Source of the DNA: Acanthacorydalis orientalis
Taxonomy: Eukaryota > Arthropoda > Insecta > Megaloptera > Corydalidae
Length of the DNA stretch: 64,000 nt
Direction of reading: 5' to 3'
Assembly: GCA_034766995.1 (NCBI GenBank)
Contig: CM068322.1
Coordinates: forward strand, 32,970,439-33,034,438
In this document: piece by piece, positions 23,899-35,340 of the stretch
Position numbering within the stretch: position 1 is the stretch's first letter
Layout of the letters: every line of letters begins with the position of its first letter
The notes under the pieces: model-generated
Databases searched by the model: none
What the model was told of the DNA's origin: nothing
What the model saw: the letters and a program-made list of their open reading frames with translations, nothing else
Program-made: the position numbers and the translations under genes

Positions 23899-24107
23899 CC
23901 CTCTGTTTACTGAATTTACTAAAATAAAAATGGAATGGTATATTTTTTTTATTAAGAAAAAGATTAAAATTTGAAAATACAAACAAAATTGACTTTTTAA
24001 AAGTTTTTTTTTCTATTTCCGACCTAGAAGTATCGTGAGGTGAGTTGCAAATCGTTTATAAACTAATCATATTTTGTTTATGAGATATTAAGACAGTACA
24101 TAAAGGG
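23899..24107. mobile_element. piggyBac-like MITE, type 2
   Basis: Flanked by TTAA (23895-23898 and 24108-24111). Left end CCCTCTGTTTACTG, right end in inverse CCCTTTATGTACTG, 11 of 14 matching. 209 bases, non-coding. The CCCT terminus after TTAA is characteristic of piggyBac elements. Confidence 0.7.
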
Positions 24108-25043
24108 TTAAATACTTCGATTTTCTTAAAAAAAAAATTAAAAATGTAGTTCAATACAAGTATTATTTACAAATGTGATAAAGAATGGATTATATTGGAA
24201 ACATTTATTTTTTATTATCTTTTAGTTGAGTTTTTTCAATTGATTTTTAATATGCTGTTCTATTTTAAATTTTATATAAAAATCTGTGATGATAATAAGA
24301 AGGCAGTAGAAATAAAATACATTTTATATAAAATCAAATAAATTGATATCAAAATATTTCGGTTAAAGTATATAAAATAATAATTTATTTGTAAGTATCG
24401 TTTTTACATTTATTTGTTTTTACATCAAATAAACCCTACTGGAAATAAATGAACGAAAATCACGTATTTTATTATCATTTCTAAATCGTTTCATCATAAA
24501 AGCTTTTCTACATTAATACGAAGTATAAAATAACGAGAATGACTTTTTAAAATTTTATTTCGCTAGTGGTTCAATCATTTATCAGTTTTTTTCTTAGTGC
24601 ATTGACTTGAAAAGCTCAACTGAAATTGTCTCCAATCGCCGTAAAACATTGCACTCAATTCTAGCAATATTGCAATTGTAGTCACGACGAATCACTGTAA
24701 GTCTCAGTCAGAGTTCAGCGTGCTATTTAATCCTTTTATTTCGTTGTAAATCCATCCGTTTCTGCTTTTAAATATTATTTATATAAAATATATATAGTCT
24801 GTTTAAAAATACATTTTTAATTATATTCACATATCGAATTACTTACAGATGGCTGAATTAAAAAGGCTTAAAATTAGAAATCTGATAGAATTATTTCCGT
24901 CTTGATACAAAAAAATTGATTGTTATTTCATATATTTTTTAAAAATATATTAAGTCACGTTTTAATATTAAATGTATAATTTTCATTAAAAATGGTGTAT
25001 TTATCAGTTTCAGTAATGATATATTTAACTACTTTAATAATGC

Positions 25044-25215
25044 AGTTCTGATATTTTGGTTAATTCACAGATTTTTCAGTACCTTCGTACTCTGAGGATG
25101 ATAATTTCGATATCGAAATGCACACAAGCAACAATTATTGAATATTTTTGATCTGAAAAATTCTTTATGGTCTGTAGGTTGAAAAAAAGAATTAATGTAA
25201 GAAAGTAAATTGAAA
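25044..25215. repeat. Foldback MITE copy, left end fused to right arm
   Basis: Begins GCAGTTCTGATATTTTGGTT (outer left end), then goes directly to the right-arm blocks ACTCTGAGGATGATAATTTC, GATATCGAAATGCACACAAG, ATTATTGAATATTTTTGATC and GGTCTGTAGGTTGAAAAAAA. Most of the left arm is deleted. Confidence 0.6.
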
Positions 25216-25763
25216 ATTAATAATAATTTTGATCGTATATGGTTAGATTAGAAGATTTAGTACGAGGAATTTTGAAAAAGAATAAACGGTTTAATTTTTA
25301 CAAATTTTCGTTCACAATTTATTTCTAAACGCTTTTACTGAAGAAGTCTGTGCTTTTAACATGCAGAAACACCATAATTCCTGGTAGGAGTGCTTCTATA
25401 AAATTAAACATTCGTTTTAACAATTTTTTTATGTCATTCTTAGTGAATGCGAATTCTTTTCATAAAAAGAAGCTGTTCCATGATTAAATTCTTTCGTGGT
25501 TAATATTCTTCAAGTGCTTTAAATGTATAAAGTCTCGAGTTTTATTCTTCTTTCAAATCTACTATTTCATTCATTTTTTTTTCATTTTACTTGAAATATC
25601 TAGCATTGTATGTTAACTTAGTATAAAATGTACAGATTTTATTTGTAATCTTTTATAGCAGAATGTGAATTAAAAATGCTCAATGATCAATTAATGGCAT
25701 CACTATAATCTTTTATTTGAATCGAACATTACAAAATTGAATCAATTCATTCAACAAATATCA

Positions 25764-25798
25764 GGCGGGAGACCCGGGTTAGAATCCCGGCCGGAGAA
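25764..25798 (+). pseudogene. tRNA-Asp-like 3'-half fragment
   Basis: GGCGGGAGACCCGGGTT followed by AGAATCCCGGCCGGAGAA resembles the 3' half of tRNA-Asp (anticodon stem, variable loop, T arm, acceptor strand). The B box has one change (GGTTAGAATCC for GGTTCGAATCC). The 5' half is absent, so it is not a working tRNA. It is strikingly GC-rich against its surroundings and ends 22 bases before a mariner-type MITE. Confidence 0.6.
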
Positions 25799-25820
25799 TA
25801 CATTTTTATTATTATCACTA

Positions 25821-26057
25821 GGTTAGTAGGAAAATAATTACGGTTTTCGTTTTCTGAATTTTAACATTTTTTTTTCATTTCACCTTGTTCATTTTAATAT
25901 CATTTTAAAGTGCATATTTCGGTGTGTATTTTGGTAATATCTACTTTGATTTTGTTTGCTTCAAATTGAGCTATTGAATTAAAGATGGAAAAGAAGCAAC
26001 TTAAAACCACTTAAACTAAAAAAATATATATTAACCGTAATAATTTTTCTACCAACC
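25821..26057. mobile_element. Mellifera-type mariner MITE, complete
   Basis: 237 bases flanked by TA (25819-25820 and 26058-26059). Left end GGTTAGTAGGAAAATAATTA, right end in inverse GGTTGGTAGAAAAATTATTA. The interior has no transposase remnant. It is related to the solo end at 15856 and resembles the ends of mariners of the mellifera group. Confidence 0.85.
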
Positions 26058-26429
26058 TAGTCTTTTATTTGAAATATTCAACCTTATTTAATCTATCATT
26101 TAATTAACAAAATGTATAATTTTCAATTATTTTTTATTTTAGATTTTTCCATTACCAAATAGTTGCTATAGTAATAAAAAAGTAATTTTAGATTTAAAAT
26201 CGTTTTAAATTTCTTATACAAAAAAATTGTTTTGAATTTTAACACGTCTTGCAGTGAGATAAAATATTTTTACTACCAACACTTGTTGCTCTATTGTATG
26301 CACAATTTTGTCCAGTATTACTTTAATAAATTTTTCCCTCGAAAGGACATGTCTTCATTCTTATTGAAACATTGGATTTTTTAAATTGAAAATTACAATA
26401 TTTTTTTTGAAGAAATCTGATTGTTTAAT

Positions 26430-26640
26430 CTGATTTTTCACATCGTATCTAAACCGATCGTCCTGTATTCGATCCTCGGCTCTGTACGTAATTTCAACAC
26501 GCAGTTCATTAATCTTGAAACACGATCTATTCTATACGGCTTGTGACAACGTGGCTCGCGTCGACCCCATTGTCCCAGAACACAATTTTTCCATCCGCAA
26601 TTACAGCGCGCGCCTCTACTATTTGACATATTGTTAAGCC
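26430..26640. other. GC-elevated island
   Basis: Clearly richer in G, C and CpG than the flanks. A 63-codon open frame on the minus strand matches nothing I recognise. It may be conserved non-coding DNA. Confidence 0.3.
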
Positions 26641-27230
26641 TGCGATGAAAGTGAAATTAAAAAAAAATCCTCGACGAATATAATGTATGCGTTTTATATA
26701 TGACGCAAAATTAAAAATTACACAACGGGGAGACAGAGATGTAAATTAATTACACGTCAATGTGGATACACGAGATTGTAATTAATCTATCTATCTTTTT
26801 TATCGATAGCAGATCGATTTTTACGTTAGTTGACGAGAGACATCATGCTGTTTTAAAATATCGATTTTAATTAAAAAATGATAGTCGAATATGAAATGTC
26901 AATAAATGTGTGTTCTTTCGTACACGGAATGGTCAATTTTGAATTTTTATTTAGGGGTAGAAGCATTTTTTTTTCTACATATGAACATTTTTTAATTCAT
27001 AAAATTCAATTGTCAGCATTTCATTTTTAATACTTTTTTCAGAACGAATTCTTATATGTTTATTAAAAATACCATTTGTACTAAAACCAGATTCAAGATG
27101 ATTTTTTTTACTACTAGTTTAATGTCTCTAGTAATTCAGTAATACTTTTTCAGTAGAAACAGAATTGCAGTTGAATTCATTAATAAATAAATATTGGAAT
27201 TAAATTATTGATGTTGATAATAAAATAATA

Positions 27231-27738
27231 TTAGGTCTACAAACTAATTCGATGTCTTTTTTTATAGAAAATTAATGTTTACGGAAAAATGGAATGCATT
27301 TCAATCCTCAAAGCATCCTCCATTTTTTTGTATAACTTTTCCTCATCTGTTGGATAATTGACGAATCGTTTGTCAATAAAAAGATGAAGTCTTTCAGTCG
27401 ATGAAGTCATAAAACATTTTCGAATTTTTCTTACTGTTTTAGTATTTTTAGAATACTTTATGCGTCAAAAAATATTCCCCCAAGGCTGAAGAAATCATTC
27501 CCGTGGATTCCAGCAGTATTTTTTTCAACTAGAATGCGAAAAGTTTGCTGATTTTCGAACGCCATCGAGTTTGATACGGTTTTGTGAGGTTATGCCAATT
27601 ACTTGGCCAAGATATATAGTGTTTTTAAATATTAAGATTGATACTTCAAAATCCTTAAACGACCAGGAAATATTTTAATTTGAAACAGCGTTATGACTGA
27701 TATAGTTTAAAGGCACACAATTATTTTTTCACACTTAA
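27231..27738 (-). mobile_element. Mos1-like mariner deletion derivative, copy 3
   Basis: 508 bases with TA at both sides (27229-27230, 27739-27740). Left end TTAGGTCTACAAACTAATTC; the right end is its degenerate inverse. Same internal arrangement as copy 1, on the minus strand, with broken reading frame. Confidence 0.85.
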
Positions 27739-27843
27739 TAATTAAATAAAAATGTATCATAAAATCTTCCGATATTAAACATTTTTTGTAATTAAAATAG
27801 GTGAAATCAATGAATATTTATCCCACTTTTTTGATATAAATAT

Positions 27844-28131
27844 TCAACGTTTTTTTTTTGCCTTATTTTCATTCATCACCTTCGAGGTTAAGTCGAAGAA
27901 TCTTCTAATAGACGACCGATTTGCGAAGAAAAAACTCGTCGTTCGAACACAAAATCCTTTCATTTTTTCCCGTTTATCAATTAACTCCATCGCCTTTAAA
28001 TCGAACTCCGCGACGTTCGATGGGCCCCGCGAAAACTTGAACCGCACATCGAACAATTCTATCGTCTTTAAGACACGATTCCCGTATATATCAGTGAAAC
28101 AAGAGACGTCGACGACGCCGACGTCTCCCAT
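27844..28131 (-). other. 95-codon open frame in a GC-elevated island
   Basis: ATG at 28131 to TGA at 27844. The product is mixed in composition, with GDVGVVDVSCFTDIYGNR near the start and a basic KAKKKR end. I do not recognise it. It is GC-richer than the surroundings, with many CpGs. It could be a lineage-specific gene, an exon or chance; no promoter or splice context supports it. Confidence 0.2.
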
Positions 28132-28458
28132 AATACTTATCAAGTATCAAATATTTTCTTTCATCTTAAGAACACAATAGGACGCTTTGAACGCTTTAAG
28201 ACGGCTATAGAATAAATGTAATTTCGTAATATCGAGCGTACGTTACGAAACTGCATTTCAATGCTCGCGAGTTGTGTTTGAATTGTATTATTTTATTTAT
28301 TCATTCGGGTTTTTGTCGGGAAACGCATGTCGGATTACGGGTTATTCGCGAAATGGGATTAGATTTCATGTAAGATGAAATCGTCTGTCGCTGTTTCTGA
28401 ATAATTGTAGTCTCGTGTTTCGTCAAGTTTGATATGTTGATTTTATTTTTTATTTCAT

Positions 28459-28506
28459 TTTTATACTTTATGTATATATATATATATATATACATAAAGT
28501 ATAAAA
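28459..28506. repeat. Perfect 48-base palindrome with TA core
   Basis: TTTTATACTTTATGTA at 28459-28474 is matched exactly by TACATAAAGTATAAAA at 28491-28506 around a TA core. Confidence 0.95.
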
Positions 28507-28645
28507 TTAATTAAATATTAAAATAGGCAATTAAATATTATATTAATTAAATACTAAAATTAGGACTGATGTATTTTTTAAAAGTTTAATTTTATAATAA
28601 TTTCTGTTAGAATATTTTGGAACTATGGATAATATTACAAATTAA

Positions 28646-29159
28646 CACGTTCGCGGACATTTTATTAGATTGAAATCATGCGTAGAAACTCACAAGTGTT
28701 TCACGAAACAAGACAATATTTCAAAACCTGTAGATATTTTTTTATATCAATTTCATCCCTATATTCTTTTCTTTTGTAAAAAAAATATTGAAAATCCACA
28801 GCCGTCATGTTTCAGCAGACCACTTATTTCGGCAAACTGGGATAAGATGGTTGCAACTGTCTAATGATTTCTTCTACAAAACACACATGAATGTATGATG
28901 GTTCATTCATTTGACCAATATTTTTATTGGAACAATCGAACACTGACTACAATGCCTACACCAAACCCCAGACACATCTCTGTGAAAATTGAAATTTATT
29001 ATCTATTTTCTGGGACACTGAAAAGAAAACCATTGGCTAATTGTGAGACACAATATCATGATTCGTCAGTATAACACGTATAACCAGAGCGGCTGCAAAC
29101 ATTTTGTGCCTCAGCACTTAAAGTATAAGACGGCTGCAACCGTCTTGCCCGTGAACGTG
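28646..29159. mobile_element. piggyBac-like MITE, type 3
   Basis: Flanked by TTAA (28642-28645 and 29160-29163). Left end CACGTTCGCGG, right end in inverse CACGTTCACGG. 514 bases. A near-palindromic motif occurs twice inside: AAGATGGTTGCAACTGTCT near 28846 and AAGACGGCTGCAACCGTCTT near 29127, possible transposase-binding sites. A 64-codon open frame in the left half is not recognisable as transposase. Confidence 0.75.
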
Positions 29160-31003
29160 TTAATTTTTCGCCCATCATACAAACTACGAATGGATTTTTT
29201 TGATATAGAATTATAGAGAAAATGGTCAAGTGATTAAATTCCTGTGTTGTCTCCCTATTAATTTAGAGAGTTCTAAGTAGTATTTGCAGTATTTTATACT
29301 TTGACGTTTTTGAAGTGGATTAAGAATTTCAGGTAAGAATTATGAACTAATTTTCAATATTGCTAGATGTTCAAGTAAAATATAGGATAAAAAATTAGGA
29401 TAACATCTATATCAAGTCGGTTTTTTAAGACATTTTTATAATTAGAGATTTTTCACGTGGCTTATCGTCGATATACTTTTTTTCTAGTGAAATATGAAGG
29501 TTCATTTTTCACTGATTCTTCTTCCATCCGAAATCTTTTATCATATTCTTTTACCGTCGAGTATATATGCGTGCACTTGCATAAACTTGTCATCCTGGAA
29601 ATATTTAGCGCTACCTTGTGACTTCAAACACCATTTTATAGTTGTAAACGACTGAGAAGAGTCACCATACGTTGAATTAGATTTTATTCCGATTTATTCC
29701 TTACTTTCATAAGAAAATCAATCAATTTTCTGTGTATCTTTTTCAATTCTTTATAAATTTAATAACTTATACTTGCTCTCAAGAATGTAATTTGTAAATG
29801 AATCTAAATATTAGAATTTTGATACCAATTTACTTTAATTAGGTATGCTAGTAGGTCAAACTAGTTAGGATTTTAAAAATTTAACAACGCATACACATGC
29901 GACTGTTGAATATCACTATATATTTATTTACATTTAGGAATATTTAACTTGAATTAAAGATACATTTTTATATATTAAAAATATTCATTTTATGATCAGA
30001 GAGATGTTTTAAAAAATCAAATTTTTAATTCGATTTCTCAATTTATTGTTTCTTTATATACTCACACGATTTTAATACAGTTGTTTGAACATCCTGTTAT
30101 AAGAACGAACGAGTAAAACAATATTTTGAGTTTATATATATATATATATATATATTTATTTGAGACAACGAGAAATTTATTTTCAAGAAATACGCGACCG
30201 AATTATACTCGAATAAGTTTATTTAACTCGATGAAGCAGAAAATAATAATATAATAATCGTAAGAGAGATCTTAAGTTATTTGATATTTCATAAAAGCCA
30301 TTTCTGATTAAATTTCGCATAATATAAAACACGTCGAGCAAATATAAGAAAAAAATTTGAGGGAAAAAGACGTCGAGGGAATTTTAACGAAGCGAAATCG
30401 TTGGAAATTGATTCGTTCGAATGAAAATAAATGAATACACGTTTATATCGTAACAAATGGCCGACCTGTATTAGTATCTACGGTATTGAAATAATGCTGC
30501 AAGGAATTGGTTTTATTGAGATTTATTTGTCGTCGAGAGGGGGACATATTTTGCCAGTGATTTTTTAACGAAACTCAATCAGGACTCTGAAAGTATCTGT
30601 ACGGGGTTTTTCGATAGGCGAGTGAAATCAATTAAAAACGTTCGTACGATTTCGTTTTCGAGACGAACGGTGTAAAGAGCAAGTAAATTAGAAACAAGGC
30701 CGATTGTGTTTCGAGCGGCGGAATTACAATGTACGCCTTCTTGGAAAAAATTACATTATTTTAACTAAATTGCTGGCGGAGAGAGGGTAATGTGCTTTGT
30801 AAAATTTTCTTATTAACGATTATAAACGTCTAGTATTGACTGGGAATTTTAAGCTATTCTCTAGTGGATTAAACATTTTTTATTTTTGGAACCGAATGTG
30901 AGTTATAATTGAAAATGATACTTTTTCATTTTATATTTTTCCTCCAAATTATTTTAATTCTTTGTACATATAGACAGATAAAGAGTTAGAGTTCTAAATC
31001 ATC

Positions 31004-31009
<6 letters not shown>

Positions 31010-31058
<49 letters not shown>
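31010..31058. repeat. (TA)n microsatellite
   Basis: About 48 bases of TA repeat, 15 bases left of a hairpin pair. Confidence 0.92.
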
Positions 31059-31061
<3 letters not shown>

Positions 31062-31072
31062 TATATATATAG

Positions 31073-31117
31073 TAAGTACCTTTTTACAAATTTGTCAAAT
31101 TTGTAAAAAGGTACTTA
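31073..31117. repeat. Hairpin with perfect 21-base stem
   Basis: TAAGTACCTTTTTACAAATT(T) at 31073-31093 pairs exactly with 31097-31117 across the 3-base loop GTC. Confidence 0.95.
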
Positions 31118-31147
31118 ATTTATCAAATTTTACAAATTTGATAAATT
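31117..31147. repeat. Hairpin with perfect 14-base stem
   Basis: AATTTATCAAATTT (31117-31130) pairs with AAATTTGATAAATT (31134-31147) across loop TAC. It abuts the previous hairpin and shares the ACAAATTTG motif with it. Confidence 0.95.
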
Positions 31148-32007
31148 ACTGACATCTTTCTTTTTTCTTGCATGAGAATATATATTCAAAGGCTTATCAA
31201 TAGATAAAATCTGTAAGAAAAATCGTCGACGACATTTATTCTCGACTATATATCAATTTATATAAAGTGTGACAGATATACGACCTTATTATTACGAATC
31301 GCCAGAAATAAAAATAAAAAAGTTGATAAATCAAATGTAATTTTCAAGAAAACTGCCGATATCATCATTTTTTCAATAGTACTAGACTGGAGGATAAAAA
31401 ATCCGATCGATGAGTGTATAAATATTTCCGATTTTCGGACGAAAGAGCTGAATACAGTATAATAGGAAACTTTTTTTAAAAAAAAATGTATATCCACTGT
31501 TAAAAATCAGGAGGAAATGAGCGAACGACGGTGGAAAATATCAGACACAGCGTACGAGACAAAATATCAGAAATCAATAATATGGAAAAGGGTAATCGGC
31601 TGAATATGTAGCAGCGGAGGGACGATAAACTTGTATTTTATCATAAATGTCATGTACACTAAACAGATGTATGTCGAGAGAAAAGGGGACGTTTTTGGAT
31701 GTGCGTGTGTGCGTCGTCGTGCAAGTTATACGGGGTCACGGTTATTGGAAAATAATGGATTTAAATCATACTAGAGCTGGTGTGTGCGTAACGGAACGAC
31801 GGATGTATTTTAAAATAACACGCACATTAATTCGCACCGAGGACGGGATTTGAAAGGAATATCATTTATGATGATTTAGAATACCAATCAGGTGTTCAAA
31901 TATTTTAATACGTAATATTTATTCATTTTTAGTATACGATAAATATTATCTAGCTAAGATATATTCGCGTCAGTAGAATATTTTAAACATATCTCGAGAC
32001 TGATATA

Positions 32008-32119
32008 TCGGGGGTACAAATTAATTCGGATCTTTTTTTTTTATAGAAAATGAATGTTAACAGAAAAATGGAATACATTTCAATCCTCAAAATATCTTCC
32101 AATATTTTATGTAATTTTG
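32008..32119 (-). mobile_element. Mos1-like mariner deletion derivative, copy 4 (one end only)
   Basis: The left end TCGGGGGTACAAATTAATTC follows TA (32006-32007). The segment encodes, on the minus strand, the last residues of the transposase (NIGRYFED then stop). At about 32119 the similarity stops and unrelated sequence follows. Confidence 0.75.
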
Positions 32120-32291
32120 CTTTCAATAATGGTTTATTAAACATAAAAAAAACGCGATTTTTAGAGTGTAAAAGTAATTCACTTCTGAATTTGGCTAGAA
32201 TTTCAGGACCTAATTGTAACAAACATGTGTTTCCATCTATACAACCGCATTTTGTGATGTTAAAATTATTCGAGTGAAACCAGCCCAGCAT
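32120..32291 (-). other. Unrecognised open segment fused to mariner copy 4
   Basis: A minus-strand frame with an ATG at 32291 reads about 57 codons, including LGWFHSNNFNITKCGCIDGN and LLQLGPEILAKFRSELLLHS, before entering mariner sequence out of the transposase frame. No other mariner copy here carries it. I cannot assign it; it could be a captured host fragment or chance. Confidence 0.3.
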
Positions 32292-32349
32292 CCGTAACGC
32301 GACTTTAATTAAAAAAAAGAAGAAAAACGAGAAATAGTAAAGAAATATA

Positions 32350-32852
32350 TTAGGTGTATAAATTAATTCGGTTCCATTTTATTGAATATGTTTATGGAAA
32401 AAATCGAATACATTTAAATCCTTAAAATACTTTCCATTATTGTATATAACCTGCTCATCTGTCAGATGATAGATGGATTCTTGGTCGTTAATAAAATGGT
32501 GACTTTGAGTCGATGAAGCAGTAATGTATGTTCGGACCTCTTCCACTGCTTTAGCATTTTTTATATATCACAACACGTTCTTCCAAACTGAACAAACCAT
32601 TACCGTGGCTTCGGTAGTATTTTTTTCAACTGGAATGCAGAAAGTATTCAGTGTCTAATATGCTGCTTTTCGGATTCCATCGTGTTTACTACTATTTTGT
32701 GAGATTATGCCAACTGCTTGGTCAAGATCTACAGTGTTTTTAAATGTTAAGGTTGGCACTTCAAAATTCTAAAACAACTAGAAAATATTTTAATGTAAAA
32801 CAGTGTCACGACTGATTCAATTTAAAGACACAGAATTTATTTTTACATCTAA
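32350..32852 (-). mobile_element. Mos1-like mariner deletion derivative, copy 5
   Basis: 503 bases with TA at both sides (32348-32349, 32853-32854). Left end TTAGGTGTATAAATTAATTC, the cleanest version of this end. Same orientation as copy 4, which lies 230 bases to the left. Confidence 0.87.
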
Positions 32853-33327
32853 TAAATAATCTTAAAATTCAGTGAAAAATAAACTTCAAATAAATAAATT
32901 AAAAACGATCTCCCTACAAGTTCCATTATTCATTTACCGAAAAAGAAACTACATTCGATTAGAAACGAATCGTGACAAGTTGAATGTGCAAGAGGAACAA
33001 CAGATAATGAAAGACTGTTTGATTGTTATTACAAAAAATATTTATGGATGTAACGTAATATCTATAACTTTGATGTTTTAAAAATACTGCTACGAATTGA
33101 AATATCGTCTCTTCCGGGAAAAAAACAATGGACCGTTTATTTTATTATAAACTTTTATTGAAGAATACCTACTAAAACCATAAAACGATTTGAAAGGAAA
33201 ACTAAAGAAACCGTATCAGTAAATTATTCTATTGTAATGAATACAATCGTCTTATGCGAGGGGCAGATTTGTAATCTTTCATCTCGATACAAAATATGAA
33301 AACCACTACATTCATACACACATACAT

Positions 33328-33331
<4 letters not shown>

Positions 33332-33383
<52 letters not shown>
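33332..33383. repeat. (TA)n microsatellite
   Basis: About 52 bases of TA repeat, with CACA-rich sequence on both sides. Confidence 0.92.
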
Positions 33384-33387
<4 letters not shown>

Positions 33388-33745
33388 CACACACACACAC
33401 TTGTATAATATATTATAGTCTGTTTTACCCTGAAAACATCTCCTCTAGTCATGAATGAAATTAAGGTAAATTTAAAGGCATTCTAATCTCGTCTGTATGC
33501 ATTGTGCAGTAAGTAAATACAATGGATTCTATTATAATTTATCTTGATAAGATGAATGTGTAAAAGAAACAAATAATAGCATTATCTAGGTTAATAAACG
33601 TAATTGCAAGAAGTACATACATTATGCCAGGTTTACACTTGGAAAATACATTTTACAAATATATCTTTTTTATATAGTAAATATGTAAATCAAAGATGAA
33701 TATATATATATATATATATATAGGAATCCTTGATCTACATATTTA

Positions 33746-34010
33746 TTAGGTGTAAAAATAAATTCTTTCAATTGAATCAATCGGAACTTTTTTTTAAATT
33801 AACACATTTTTTCATCGTTTTAGGATTTGGAAGATCCAACACTAACATTTAAAAACATTATATATCTTAGCCAAACAGTTTATACAATGTTACAAACCAG
33901 TAGTCAACACAATGGTGTCTATAAAGCAGCATATTAGGTATTGCATATTTTTCGAATTCCAGATGAAAAAAAAATTTGTAGAAGCCGCGAAAATGATTTG
34001 TTCATCTTTT
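33746..34010 (+). mobile_element. Mos1-like mariner deletion derivative, copy 6 (N-terminal half)
   Basis: Left end TTAGGTGTAAAAATAAATTC after TA (33744-33745). It encodes the best preserved transposase start in the window: an uninterrupted frame from ATG with IKQHIRYCIFFEFQMKKK and VEAAKMICSSF. This matches the first helix-turn-helix of Mos1-type transposases. The right half is lost near 34010. Confidence 0.78.
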
Positions 34011-34084
34011 CATTTTTATAACTAATTCCGTAATAAAAACCAAAACGATTTTTATGTTCTTTTTTTCTAAGAAAAAATTTTTCA

Positions 34085-34245
34085 ATCGCCCCATAAAATA
34101 TAAATTTTTTTCTGACCTATAATGTTCATTAAGTGATTATTGATCATTTTTGATCGATGTTTATCTGCGTTTTGGTAGCTATTTTATCATCTTTAGATCA
34201 TTAGGGCACAGAAAAATCGCAGTTCTTTGTAGAGAATGATTTTTC
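34085..34245. repeat. Foldback MITE, left-arm fragment
   Basis: Carries CCCCATAAAATATAAA, GTTCATTAAGTGATTATTGA, TCATTTTTGATCGATGTTTA, TCTGCGTTTTGGTAGCTATT and ATCATCTTTAGATCATTAGG in the order of the family's left arm. Confidence 0.55.
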
Positions 34246-34859
34246 TCTAATTTATCTCTCTATTAATAAAAATCAAATCTTGATCATCGTCATGTATAAT
34301 CGATTATTCGTGTTCTGATTAGTTGATGGAGATCGGGTGTTCTCTGTTCTGATTGGTTGACATCAGGTACATATATGTAGATCTCTCACGGTGTACAACG
34401 AAAGAGGGTATTCCGATTTCAATGTAAAACAGATGATACTTATTCAAAATATTGTATTCATTGAAGCTTTAGAATAAAAAAAATGTTGCATATTTTTACA
34501 ATGTATTTTGTTGTTAATTTTTATAACCTTTTCCAATAAAAATTTTACGACTTACATTTTACCCGGATTGTTTTGTGCCTCACTAGTTAATTTCTATTAT
34601 TTGTTAAGGGGGTGTACGTTAGCAAAGCTCCCTTATGTTGTCGAGCGTAGGGAACAGATGGCGTAGCTTCTTAGTAGAATTAAAAAATAATAATACCAAA
34701 GACCAACTCTGTAACTCAAACGAATTCCATCTATAAATAGAATACGGAATTTCATCCGCAACGATAAAACGTCATTTCATATCATGAGCCACTCAACATA
34801 CTTATTCCCATTGTTAATTACAAAAAAAACATCTGAACGATTCTGTGAAATGTTGAACG

Positions 34860-35230
34860 TTCTCATATATTCGCGCGAATACATTTCATTTAAATAGACC
34901 GAAGTGTAATATAAAAGAAAAATAACGATACACGCGAACGTTTATAAAATATTCTGTTTGCTATGTCGTTACGTTGAAAAAAAGAACTCTCCACATATCG
35001 GATTTTCTCGTTGCGAACGCAGTCATCCGACGACGTCGTCGTCGTCACGGCGAAAAAGAAACGGCTGGCGTCCTGTGTCTAACGACTTGCAGCAAAGATT
35101 CATCTCACATCTCATTAACTATATCATGTTTCTATAACGCTCTGTAATCATTCATTCACTCGTCATTCGCCCGCATTTATTCCAGACGACAACGGACGCT
35201 CTCTTCTCTTCGCAATTTATGACGGATATA
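34860..35230. other. GC-elevated island
   Basis: CpG-rich for this window, with a short GTC/GAC trinucleotide run near 35030-35045. No gene is recognised. Confidence 0.3.
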
Positions 35231-35273
35231 TTCTTTTATTGAACAAGGTCATCACTACAAACACACACACACT

Positions 35274-35287
35274 CATATATATATATA

Positions 35288-35337
<50 letters not shown>
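35274..35337. repeat. (TA)n microsatellite
   Basis: Two TA tracts totalling about 60 bases, split by AAAC, after an ACAC run. Confidence 0.92.

Positions 35338-35340
<3 letters not shown>

Larger units (their letters stand above)
24112..27230. other. Gene-free AT-rich stretch
   Basis: No coding gene seen. Holds a foldback copy (25044-25215), a tRNA-Asp-like fragment next to a mariner MITE (25764-26057) and a GC-elevated patch at about 26430-26640. Confidence 0.7.
29164..32007. other. Gene-free stretch with GC-elevated parts
   Basis: No coding gene seen. GC and CpG content is raised at about 30170-30760 and 31500-31860. Two adjacent hairpins lie at 31073-31147. TA tracts are listed separately. 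Confidence 0.65.

Noticed and set aside
25764..25798. Functional tRNA gene
   Set aside because: The 5' half and A box are missing, so no cloverleaf can form.
31983..32291. 102-codon minus-strand frame as one gene
   Set aside because: Its second half is mariner end sequence read in the wrong frame. Only the first 57 codons are of interest and are reported separately.
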